DNA of 64,000 bases from Bacillus subtilis subsp. subtilis (GTDB lineage Bacteria > Pseudomonadota > Gammaproteobacteria > Xanthomonadales > Xanthomonadaceae): positions 17,903-81,902 of the forward strand of contig JAHREJ010000017.1 in assembly GCA_021733645.1 (NCBI GenBank), written 5' to 3'. Position 1 is the first letter of the stretch, and every line of letters begins with the position of its first letter. The position numbers were made by a program, and so were the translations under genes. The notes beneath the pieces are model-generated. The model saw nothing but the letters and a program-made list of their open reading frames with translations, ran no database searches and was not told the origin of the DNA. Shown piece after piece: positions 38,131 through 45,499 of this stretch.

Positions 38131-38718
38131 TCAGCCCCCGGCAATCGCGCGACCCAGGGCGGCGCTGGTTTCAAGGTGAGGCGCCGCCGGCAGCGTGTCC
38201 ACTTCCAGCAGCAGCGTGGAGGACGCGACCGGCGCGCCGCAGTAGTCGAAGATGCCGGTGTCGATCTGGGTCTTCATGGCGGTGTCGTAGCCGCGCTTGC
38301 TCCAGGTGCGCAGGTCGGCCCCGCCCAGCCCGACCAGATGCACCGGCAGATGCGCCAGTTTCTTCTGCACGTGCCCGGTGCTGTCGTCGTAGGCCCAGCC
38401 GTTGGAGAACACGCGGTCGATCCAGCCCTTGAGCTGGGCGGGCATCGCCCACCAGTACACGGGGAACACCAGCACCAGGGTGTTGGCGCGGTCCAGGCGC
38501 GCCTGCTCGGCCAGCACGTCGGCGGGGAAGGGGTGCCGCCGCTGGTGGCCCTCCAGGTCGGCGCGGGTAAGGCGCGGGTCGAAGCCTTCGGCGGCCAGGT
38601 CGGCGAACTCCACCGTCGCGGTCGGAGCGGTGGTGGTGATGCCGCGAGCAATCTGGGCGGCTACCGCATGGGTCAGTGCGCCTGGATGGGGGTGGGAGGT
38701 CACGATCAGGGTATGCAT
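38131..38718 (-). CDS. NAD(P)H-dependent oxidoreductase (flavodoxin-like, MdaB/WrbA-type)
   Basis: 195 aa. Flavodoxin-fold quinone reductase of the Flavodoxin_2 family: phosphate-binding loop TSHPHPGALTHAVA, VFPVYWWAMPAQLKGWIDRV with GWAY, and GLGGADLRTWSKRGYD. It probably reduces quinones or nitro compounds by two electrons. It diverges from a TetR regulator across 72 bp holding two GTAAGTTACGAT repeats, so repression by that TetR and release by a quinone-type inducer is likely. Confidence 0.88.
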   Translation of the reverse strand: MHTLIVTSHPHPGALTHAVAAQIARGITTTAPTATVEFADLAAEGFDPRLTRADLEGHQRRHPFPADVLAEQARLDRANTLVLVFPVYWWAMPAQLKGWIDRVFSNGWAYDDSTGHVQKKLAHLPVHLVGLGGADLRTWSKRGYDTAMKTQIDTGIFDYCGAPVASSTLLLEVDTLPAAPHLETSAALGRAIAGG

Positions 38719-38752
38719 GGCGGTGTTCCGGGGGAGGGGGTGTATACTTTTG

Positions 38753-38778
38753 GTAAGTTACGATCCGTAAGTTACGAT
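38753..38778. promoter_or_regulatory. Operator: two copies of GTAAGTTACGAT
   Basis: GTAAGTTACGAT occurs at 38753-38764 and 38767-38778, a 14-bp spacing. Each repeat begins with the palindrome GTAA-G-TTAC. They lie between the divergent oxidoreductase and TetR genes, 12 bp from the TetR start, where a repressor would block both promoters. Confidence 0.75.
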
Positions 38779-38790
38779 TGGTATATAGCA

Positions 38791-39399
38791 ATGTCAAGTC
38801 CGTCCTCCGAACCCGCCGCCGTACTGCCGCGCCGCCGCCTGAGTCGTGCCGACCGCCAGCAGCAGCTGCTGGCGCAGGCGTGGCGGGTGGTGCGCGAGGA
38901 GGGAACCGAAGCGTTGACGCTCGGTTACCTGGCCGAGCAGGCCGGGGTGACCAAGCCGGTGGTCTACGACCATTTTGGTACCCGCGCCGGATTGCTGGCC
39001 GCGCTGTACCGCGATTTCGACCAGCGCCAAGGGGTGGTGATGGATGCGGCGTTGGCGGCCGGTGGACCCACCCTGCAGGACAAGGCGAATGTCATCGCCC
39101 AGTCGTATGTGGCGTGCGTGCAGACCCAGGGCCGCGAGATACCCGGGGTGATCGCCGCGCTCGCCGGTGCGCCGGAACTGGCGCGCATCAAGCGCGAGTA
39201 CGAAGCGCTCTTCATCGAGCAGTGCCGCGCGTTGCTGGCGCCGTTCGCACGCGAGGGTCGGTTGCCCGTTGCCGGCCTGTGGGGAATGCTCGGCGCAGCC
39301 GAAGGGCTGTCGTATGCCGCAGTGAACGGTGACATCACCGCCGAGCAGGCGCAGCGTGAGTTGGCAGACGCCATTCTGTCGATGGTGGCGCGCGCCTGA
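38791..39399 (+). CDS. TetR-family transcriptional repressor
   Basis: 202 aa from ATG 38791. N-terminal TetR helix-turn-helix (~20-70): RADRQQQLLAQAWRVVREEG, then LTLGYLAEQAGVTKPVVYDH and FGTRAGLLAALYRDFDQRQG. The C-terminal helical ligand domain is variable. Upstream lies a likely self-operator and the divergent flavin oxidoreductase gene, as in the common quinone-sensing TetR/oxidoreductase pairs. Confidence 0.9.
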   Translation: MSSPSSEPAAVLPRRRLSRADRQQQLLAQAWRVVREEGTEALTLGYLAEQAGVTKPVVYDHFGTRAGLLAALYRDFDQRQGVVMDAALAAGGPTLQDKANVIAQSYVACVQTQGREIPGVIAALAGAPELARIKREYEALFIEQCRALLAPFAREGRLPVAGLWGMLGAAEGLSYAAVNGDITAEQAQRELADAILSMVARA

Positions 39400-39652
39400 G
39401 TGGCATGCCGCGCTGCTCATGATCAAACGGCCTGACGACATTTCCGGCGGTGATCTGGCGGGTGCGAAAGCGCTGAATTCCAGCGGATTCATGCGTCTTT
39501 TTGATGTCAGTCCAACACGGCCCCATGAACTGTTTACCCACATGCCGGCGGTGTCTACGCAGCGGTGCCACACACGCACGCGCCGCTAACCTGCGTGCGC
39601 CTACGGTGCAATCACCGGCACCATTTCGTTGCCGAACACCGGAGATGCACAG

Positions 39653-39841
39653 ATGGGTACCAACCAGAACCCGCAGCAGAACCAACAGAATCAGCAGGAC
39701 AAGAGCCAGCCGGGTCAGCAGGGCCAGCAACAGCAGCAGCGCGATCCGCAGCGGCAGGGCCAGCAGCAACAGCAGGACCAGGATCAGGACCAGAAGCGCG
39801 AGCGCGCCGGTCAGCAGGGTGGGCAGGACGAAGAAGAATAA
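39653..39841 (+). CDS. Glutamine-rich low-complexity small protein
   Basis: 62 aa, mostly Gln with Asn, Asp, Gly, Pro, Lys, Arg and a Glu-rich tail. It opens MGTNQNPQQNQQNQQDKSQ; no Cys, Trp, Tyr, Phe, His or Leu. GGAG at 39641-39644 gives a good Shine-Dalgarno sequence, and a strong terminator follows at 39865-39896, so it seems genuinely expressed. Proteins like this are intrinsically disordered. The resemblance to small stress-type proteins rich in Gln/Asn is only general. Function unknown. Confidence 0.75.
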   Translation: MGTNQNPQQNQQNQQDKSQPGQQGQQQQQRDPQRQGQQQQQDQDQDQKRERAGQQGGQDEEE

Positions 39842-39864
39842 GTCGTCTGCTGTCCGAACACTGT

Positions 39865-39896
39865 GCGAAGGCCCGGCCGGTTGGTCGGGCCTTCGC
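39865..39896 (+). terminator. Hairpin terminator after the Gln-rich gene
   Basis: GCGAAGGCCCG and CGGGCCTTCGC form an 11-bp stem with a 10-base loop, followed by TTTC. It separates the small gene from the iron cluster promoter. Confidence 0.85.
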
Positions 39897-39938
39897 TTTC
39901 GGGTGTACGACGATACAGTTTGTCACAAGGATCTATGT

Positions 39939-39957
39939 GATAAGCATTCGCATTTGA
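39939..39957 (+). promoter_or_regulatory. Fur-like operator upstream of the iron-uptake cluster
   Basis: GATAAGCATTCGCATTTGA matches the 19-bp Fur consensus at 11 positions and lies 65-84 bp ahead of the esterase start. The core CATTCGCATT (39945-39954) is repeated at the other end of the cluster in front of the TonB-dependent receptor, which strengthens the call. Confidence 0.5.
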
Positions 39958-40022
39958 GGTAGACTGCGTTGTCTCCATGTGAAGAGGGCTGTGCGGCATC
40001 GCGCTGCCGCCCGCCAGTCCCC

Positions 40023-41033
40023 ATGACGCTGTCCTCCCTGGCCCCGCGCCGCCGATTGCCTGCCTTGCTGCCCCTGGCGGGTTTGATGTTGAGCCTGGCC
40101 TGTACCGTGCCGGCGGCGTCAGCGCAGCAACGCAACCCGCAACAGCGGGTGAGCAACACCGTTTTCGAGCAGAAGGCCGAAAGCTATCGCTTCGAGCGCT
40201 TCACGCTGGACAGCCCCGACGGGCAGCGGCGCTGGCAGGTCAACGTGGGTATTCCCGTGCGGGCGGGCAAGGCGCCCGCGCCGGTGTTGTACATGCTGGA
40301 TGGCAATGCGGCCGCGCTGGTGATGGACCAGCCGCTGCTGGCTGAACTGGCGGCGGCAAAGGCCGCGCCGGTATTGGTGTTCATCGGCTACGACAACGAC
40401 CTGCGCATCGATTCGCCGGCGCGGACCACCGACTACACCGCCTGGATCGACCGCGCCGACGATGAGAACGGTGCGCCCACGGTCGTTGGCGGGGGGGCGT
40501 TCGCGTTCCAGGATCTGATCGAGCGTCGGATCAAACCCGAAGTGGAAAAGCGCGCGCACATCGATCGCCGGCAGCAGGCGCTGTGGGGCCATTCGCTGGG
40601 CGGTCTGTTCGTGTTGAGCAGCCTGTACACGCGGCCGGCGGCCTTTCAGTACTACCTGTCGGCCAGCCCCTCGCTGTGGTGGAGCCAGGGCGCGCCACTG
40701 GGCGACATGGAGCAGCAGTTCCTGCAGAACCAGCGCGGCCAGGCGGCCACGGTATGGGTGATGCTGGGCGGTGCCGAGCGCGTGGGTGATCGTGGCACCC
40801 GCGACCTGGGCAACCCGCGCGTGGTCGCCCACCTGCGCCGCATTGGTGGTGCATCGCCGGATGCGGCGATGCAGCTGTCGCAACGGCTGGCCAAGGTGCC
40901 TGGGCTGGACGTGCACTACCGCCAATTCGACGGCCTGGGTCATGGGCCGATGCTGTCGGCCTCGCTGCAGGCGGCGTTGAGCGTGCTGTACGGCGTGGGC
41001 GACCGCAGCGGCGCCGCACCGGCGACGCCCTGA
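40023..41033 (+). CDS. Exported alpha/beta hydrolase, siderophore-esterase-like
   Basis: 336 aa from ATG 40023. A signal peptide is cleaved near ASAQQ. The domain is esterase D/Fes type (PF00756): the nucleophile elbow GHSLGG (S191), then an oxyanion-type YMLDGNAAALV, an acidic residue region, and a late histidine in DGLGHGPML. IroE/BesA-type enzymes hydrolyse catecholate or similar siderophores in the periplasm to release iron. It heads the iron cluster directly behind a Fur-like site, which supports that role over lipase or protease activity. About 130 bp separate it from the next gene. Confidence 0.8.
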   Translation: MTLSSLAPRRRLPALLPLAGLMLSLACTVPAASAQQRNPQQRVSNTVFEQKAESYRFERFTLDSPDGQRRWQVNVGIPVRAGKAPAPVLYMLDGNAAALVMDQPLLAELAAAKAAPVLVFIGYDNDLRIDSPARTTDYTAWIDRADDENGAPTVVGGGAFAFQDLIERRIKPEVEKRAHIDRRQQALWGHSLGGLFVLSSLYTRPAAFQYYLSASPSLWWSQGAPLGDMEQQFLQNQRGQAATVWVMLGGAERVGDRGTRDLGNPRVVAHLRRIGGASPDAAMQLSQRLAKVPGLDVHYRQFDGLGHGPMLSASLQAALSVLYGVGDRSGAAPATP

Positions 41034-41166
41034 TCCACATAGCGGCAACATTCCGCACGCATGCCGCGTGCACCCCACTACCCAGGCTTCACGTGCAGCG
41101 TTGCACCGGCCCAGGCAACCGATGAACCGCCGCGCGCTGCGCGGTACCCCGTGCAAGGAGCCTGTC

Positions 41167-42543
41167 ATGTCGTTCCGTTCTTCTTTCCGTCTCACCACCC
41201 TGGCCGCTGGCCTGCTGCTGGCCGTCGTCGGCCAGGCGCAGCCGGTGTTCGACCAGCCCGCCAGTGTGTTCAAGGGCGAAGTCGTCTCGCGCGGTGAGAA
41301 TGTTGTTCCCGGCAGCACTGCCGATGTGATCGGCCGCGGGTTCGTGCCGGGCCAGCAGGTAAGCCTGCTGCGCGGCGACACCGTGCTCAATGGCGAGCCG
41401 CTCAGCGTGGATGCCGAAGGCAACTTCAAGACCCAGTTGCAGATTCCGGCCGATGCCGTGCCTGGCACCCACCCGGTGGTGGTGCGCGCCAGCCAGCCTG
41501 CCGCGGCCACCGTGTTGAAACTGCGCGTGTCCCCGCAGCTGCCGCTGTCCGGGCAGGAGCGCTTCAGCACCCGGTCCAACAAGCTGGTGCAGGGTCTGTA
41601 CCAGTCGGCTTACAGCCCGGCCAGCAACGCGGTCTTTGTGACCTCGGCGGTCGGCCGCCCGCCGGTGACCCAGTCGCAGCTGCTCAAGGTGGACCCGAAG
41701 ACGCTGAAGGTGATCAAGGCGATCACCCCGGCGCAGGTGCCCGATGCCAAGGGCGGCAGCGTGTTTGCCGTGTACGGCGTGGGTGTGGATGATGCCAATG
41801 GCCATGTGTGGGTCACCAACACGCGCCAGGACAGCATTGCGGTGTACCGCCAGTCGGACCTGTCGCTGGTGCATCAGTTCCCGGTCGGCACGGTGCCGCA
41901 TGCGCGCGACGTGGTGGTGGATGCCAAGCGCGGCAAGGTGTTCGCGTCGGCCACCGGTGAAGATCACCTGTCGGTGTTCGATGCCAAAACCCTCCAGGCA
42001 CTGGCGCCGATCGCCCTGGCCTCGGGGGTGGACGATGAGAAGTTCGTGCCGATGAGCCTGGTGCTTGATGAGGCCAGCGGCAAGCTGTTCACCGTGAGCA
42101 TCGGCACCCCTGAAGCGGCGGTCATCGACGTGGCCAGCGGCAAGGTCGACAAGGTGATCGACCTGGGCAATTCGATCAGCGCCTCCGGCGTGGCCCATGA
42201 CGCGCAGCAGAACCAGCTGTATGTGGCCTCGCAGGGCACCGACAACCTGCTCATCGTCGATGTCGCCAGCGGCAAGGTGCTGCACGACGTGCCGGTGGGC
42301 GCCGGTGCGCTGAACGTGGCCTTCGATCCGAAAGCCGGCCTGGCCTATGTAACCAACCGCGGGGCCGGCACCGTGACCGTGGTGGACCGCAGCGGCAAGG
42401 TGGTCGGCAACCTCGACGGCGGCACCTTCCCCAACCATGTGCGTGCCGATGGCAAGGGCAATGTGTTTGCGGTGAACAAATCGCGCGGCAGCGACGATGC
42501 CAAGGGCGACCGTATCACCCGCATCGCACTGCGCCAGCCGTAA
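41167..42543 (+). CDS. YncE-like exported beta-propeller protein
   Basis: 458 aa from ATG 41167, with AAGGAG at 41155-41160. A signal peptide (cleaved near GQAQ) is followed by a short beta domain and then seven-blade YVTN/NHL-type repeats, e.g. HVWVTNTRQDSIAVY, KVFASATGEDHLSVFD, QLYVASQGTDNLLIVD and LAYVTNRGAGTVTVVD. YncE of E. coli is periplasmic, iron-repressed and binds DNA; its role is unknown. Here the gene sits within the transporter cluster, 46 bp before the binding protein, so it is probably co-regulated by iron. Confidence 0.87.
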   Translation: MSFRSSFRLTTLAAGLLLAVVGQAQPVFDQPASVFKGEVVSRGENVVPGSTADVIGRGFVPGQQVSLLRGDTVLNGEPLSVDAEGNFKTQLQIPADAVPGTHPVVVRASQPAAATVLKLRVSPQLPLSGQERFSTRSNKLVQGLYQSAYSPASNAVFVTSAVGRPPVTQSQLLKVDPKTLKVIKAITPAQVPDAKGGSVFAVYGVGVDDANGHVWVTNTRQDSIAVYRQSDLSLVHQFPVGTVPHARDVVVDAKRGKVFASATGEDHLSVFDAKTLQALAPIALASGVDDEKFVPMSLVLDEASGKLFTVSIGTPEAAVIDVASGKVDKVIDLGNSISASGVAHDAQQNQLYVASQGTDNLLIVDVASGKVLHDVPVGAGALNVAFDPKAGLAYVTNRGAGTVTVVDRSGKVVGNLDGGTFPNHVRADGKGNVFAVNKSRGSDDAKGDRITRIALRQP

Positions 42544-42589
42544 GCCACAGGGCAGGGCGGTCGATGGCCGTCCTGCCAAAGGAGTCATG

Positions 42590-43636
42590 ATGAAAACCAG
42601 TACTTCCCTGCGGCTGTTGCCGCTTGCGATGGCCGTGGCCCTGGCGGCCTGCAGCGGCCAGGGCACGCCGCCCGCGGCCGATGCGGCGCGCGCTGCCGGC
42701 CCGTCCACCAGCGCACCTCAGCCGGGCAGTGCCTTGCCGGCCGGCTGGACCCGGCTCGATGGCGGCGCGCTGCCGAGCCAGGTGGGCCAGGTTGCCGTAC
42801 TGCCAGCCAAGGTGGCGTCCGATGACGGCGCCGAGGTCGAGGTGGACGACACCAGCAGGATCATCGTCGGCGGCGACGACGTGATCGCGGTGATCGATGC
42901 ACTGGGCCTGGGCAAGCAGGTATTTGCCGCACCCAAGAACACCACTACCGCTTCGGGCCGCGCTGCGCCACACCAGTTCCTGTTCAACCGCACCACCGGC
43001 GTGGAAGGCGTGTTGAGCCTGCAGGGATCGCTGTTCCTGGGCAACAGCCTGCGCCGCCACACCGAGCTGGCGCAGAAGCTGCGCGCGGTGGGTGAGCCTG
43101 CCGTGGTGGTGGACGACCTGCAGCCGGCACCGGACAAGGTGCGCAAGATCGCCGCCGCGCTCGGCCTGGCCGACGCCGGGCAGGTGCTCGCCACCCAGGT
43201 GCAGCAGCAACTGGACCAGGCGGCCACAATCGGCGCGGCCAGCGGCCGCACGCCGCGTGTAATCCATGTGTCGGCCACCGGTGCCGGTGGCGCGCCGACC
43301 GTGGCCGGTTCGGACAGTGCGTCGGCCCAGCTGATCGCACTGGCCGGTGGGCTCAACATCGGGACCGAAGCGGGCGTGGCCAACTACTCGGCCCTCAGCA
43401 ACGAGGGCGTGGTGGCGGCGGCACCGGAGGTGATCCTGGTAACCGAGCACGACCTGGCGCTGTTCGGGGGTGCCGACGGCCTGTGGAAGGCCTATCCCAC
43501 CCTGAAGCAGACCCCGGCCGGGCAGGCCAACCGGGTCTGGGTAATGCCCGATGTGCAGCTCAAGTACGCCAGCGTCGGCTCCGGGGTAGGCGCACTGGCG
43601 TTGGCCAGGGCGTTGGCGGCGTTGCCGCCGGCATGA
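42590..43636 (+). CDS. hmuT: Haemin/siderophore ABC transporter, periplasmic binding lipoprotein (HmuT-like)
   Basis: About 348 aa; the start is the second of two adjacent ATGs (42587 and 42590), which sits 5 bases after GGAG. A lipobox (LAAC, Cys ~20) makes it a lipoprotein. The class III binding fold is visible: RIIVGGDDVIAVIDALGLG, GVEGVLSLQGSLFLGNSLRR, and the late EVILVTEHDLALFGGADGLW. It hands substrate to the permease encoded next, whose ATG overlaps this stop (ATGA at 43633-43636). Similar binding proteins serve haem or other iron complexes, and the substrate cannot be fixed from sequence. Confidence 0.82.
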   Translation: MKTSTSLRLLPLAMAVALAACSGQGTPPAADAARAAGPSTSAPQPGSALPAGWTRLDGGALPSQVGQVAVLPAKVASDDGAEVEVDDTSRIIVGGDDVIAVIDALGLGKQVFAAPKNTTTASGRAAPHQFLFNRTTGVEGVLSLQGSLFLGNSLRRHTELAQKLRAVGEPAVVVDDLQPAPDKVRKIAAALGLADAGQVLATQVQQQLDQAATIGAASGRTPRVIHVSATGAGGAPTVAGSDSASAQLIALAGGLNIGTEAGVANYSALSNEGVVAAAPEVILVTEHDLALFGGADGLWKAYPTLKQTPAGQANRVWVMPDVQLKYASVGSGVGALALARALAALPPA

Positions 43637-44676
43637 GTCCGGCCGATCGGCGTCGCCGACGGGGGCGCGGCATGTTGGTGCTGGCCGCCGCGGTGCTGCT
43701 GCTGGCGGTGCTGGCATCCTTCGCCGTCGGGCCACTGCGGCTGCCGCCGTTGGAGGTGCTGCAGGCCATCGGGGTGAAGCTGGGGCTGGTGGATGCGCAG
43801 GCGGTGAGCCAGCGCGATCTGGCCGTGGTCTGGCAACTGCGGATTCCCCGCGCGCTGCTCGGGGCGATGGTCGGCGCGGCGTTGGCGATGGCCGGTGCCA
43901 GCCTGCAGGGATTGTTCGGCAATCCGCTGGCCGACCCGGGCATCGTGGGGGTCAGCCAGGGGGCGGCGCTGGGGGCGGTGGCGGCGATCGTGCTGGGCGC
44001 GGCCGGGGCCGCCGGCTGGATCGTGCCGCTGGCCGCGTTCGTCGGCGGCGCGCTGGCGATCAGCCTGACCTACGTGCTGGCGCGGCCGGGCAAGGGCAGC
44101 GGCAACGCGACCCTGTTGCTGGTAGGGATTGCGATGGCCGCGTTCTGTTCGGCGTTGATCGGGTTCCTGACCTACATCGCCAGCGAAAGCGAATTGCAGT
44201 CGCTGGTGTTCTGGCAGATGGGCTCGCTGGCCCGCGCCAGCTGGAGCGACGTGGCTGCCGTGGTGCCGCTGTTCGTCTTTGGGGTGGTCGCACTGCTGCG
44301 CCTGGCCACGCCGCTGGACATGCTGGCGCTTGGCGAACGCCAGGCCCAGCACCTGGGCCTGGATGTGGCCCGCACGCGGCGCAAGCTGGTGGCTTTCAGC
44401 GCGCTGCTGGTGGGCGCGGCGGTGGCCTTTGCCGGGTCTGTTGCGTTCGTGGGGCTGGTGGTACCGCATGTGGCGCGCATGCTGGTCGGCCCGGGGCATC
44501 GCTGGCTGCTGCCGGTTTCCGGTGTGCTGGGCGCCGTGCTGATCGTGGTGGCCGACACCGCCGCACGCACCCTGGACCCGCCCGCGGAGATTCCGTTGGG
44601 GCTGTTCTCGGCCGCGCTGGGCGCGCCATTCTTCCTGTGGCTGGTGCTGCAGCAGCGCCGCAAGGACACGCCATGA
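43633..44676 (+). CDS. hmuU: Haemin/siderophore ABC transporter permease (FecCD family)
   Basis: 347 aa, about ten hydrophobic helices. Family signatures include RIPRALLGAMVGAALAMAGA, SLQGLFGNPLADPGIVGVSQ, and the EAA-like loop LGLDVARTRRKLVAFSALLV. VGLVVPHVARMLVGPGHRWL and the tail ALGAPFFLWLVLQQRR are also typical. It is translationally coupled on both sides (ATGA with the binding protein, and 44673-44676 with the ATPase). Confidence 0.93.
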   Translation: MSPADRRRRRGRGMLVLAAAVLLLAVLASFAVGPLRLPPLEVLQAIGVKLGLVDAQAVSQRDLAVVWQLRIPRALLGAMVGAALAMAGASLQGLFGNPLADPGIVGVSQGAALGAVAAIVLGAAGAAGWIVPLAAFVGGALAISLTYVLARPGKGSGNATLLLVGIAMAAFCSALIGFLTYIASESELQSLVFWQMGSLARASWSDVAAVVPLFVFGVVALLRLATPLDMLALGERQAQHLGLDVARTRRKLVAFSALLVGAAVAFAGSVAFVGLVVPHVARMLVGPGHRWLLPVSGVLGAVLIVVADTAARTLDPPAEIPLGLFSAALGAPFFLWLVLQQRRKDTP

Positions 44677-45443
44677 GCGCGCTGTTGCGCCTGCTCGGGG
44701 TGACCGTGCGCCGCCAGCAGCGTGAGATCCTGCATGGCATCGCACTGGAGTTCGTCGCGGGCACGGTCACTGCGCTGGTCGGGCCGAACGGGGCGGGGAA
44801 GTCGACGCTGCTGGCCGTGGCCGCCGGCGATCTGCCTGCCGATGCCGGCGAGGTGTTGTTGCAGGGTCGGCCGCTGGCCGGCTACAAGGCCGGGCCGTTG
44901 GCGCGCGAGCGCGCGGTGATGCCGCAGGAACATGGCGTGCGCTTCGCCTTCAGCGTGGAAGAAGTGGTGGCGATGGGGCGGTTGCCGCATCGGCCCGATC
45001 CGGTGGCCGATGATGCGCAGGTGGAAGCGGCAATCGAGGCGGGTGAGCTGCAGGCGTTGCGCCAGCGCGAGGTGCAGCAGCTGTCTGGCGGGGAATCGGC
45101 GCGCACTACCTTCGCGCGCGTGCTGGCCCAGCAGACCCCGTTGCTGCTGCTGGACGAGCCCACCGCGGCACTGGACCTGCGCCACCAGGAACGCACGCTG
45201 CGCAGCGTGCGCGCCTTGGCCGACGCCGGTGCCTGTGTGATCGTGGTGCTGCACGACCTGAACCTGGCGGCCGGTTACGCCGACCGCATCGTGCTGCTGG
45301 AACAAGGCCGCGTGGCTGCCGATGGCACGCCGGCGCAGGTACTCACCGAAGCCAACCTCGGGCGCGTGTACCAGCAGCCGGTGATTGTGCTGCAGCACCC
45401 GCAGCGTGGCGTGCCGCTGGTGGTGGTGGCCGACCCGGGCTGA
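44673..45443 (+). CDS. hmuV: Haemin/siderophore ABC transporter ATPase
   Basis: 256 aa. Walker A GPNGAGKSTLLAVAAG, Q-loop at VMPQEHGVRF, Walker B LLLLDEPTAALDLRHQE, switch histidine VVLHDLNLAAGY. The signature reads LSGGESART instead of the usual LSGGERQR-type sequence; the core SGGE is intact, so ATP hydrolysis is expected. Length and DLRHQ are typical of the HmuV/FecE subfamily. A small GC hairpin follows (about 45463-45479). Confidence 0.93.
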   Translation: MSALLRLLGVTVRRQQREILHGIALEFVAGTVTALVGPNGAGKSTLLAVAAGDLPADAGEVLLQGRPLAGYKAGPLARERAVMPQEHGVRFAFSVEEVVAMGRLPHRPDPVADDAQVEAAIEAGELQALRQREVQQLSGGESARTTFARVLAQQTPLLLLDEPTAALDLRHQERTLRSVRALADAGACVIVVLHDLNLAAGYADRIVLLEQGRVAADGTPAQVLTEANLGRVYQQPVIVLQHPQRGVPLVVVADPG

Positions 45444-45462
45444 GGGGTGCCGGTTGACGACA

Positions 45463-45479
45463 GCCGGGCAAAGCCCGGC
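45463..45479 (+). terminator. Short hairpin after the ATPase gene
   Basis: GCCGGGC and GCCCGGC form a 7-bp GC stem with a 3-base loop 20 bp past the stop. No T run, so it may be a weak or bidirectional stop between the convergent transporter and receptor genes. Confidence 0.5.
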
Positions 45480-45499
45480 GCATCGCGGGGGTTCTGGCC

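Noticed and set aside
40491..40498. Homopolymer G run in the esterase gene as a frameshift site
   Set aside because: The frame continues intact through it, and Gly-rich coding explains the run.
43633..44676. Permease as a vitamin B12 transporter (BtuC)
   Set aside because: FecCD permeases of B12 and iron are hard to tell apart, but the Fur-like sites, siderophore-type receptor and esterase in the same cluster favour iron.
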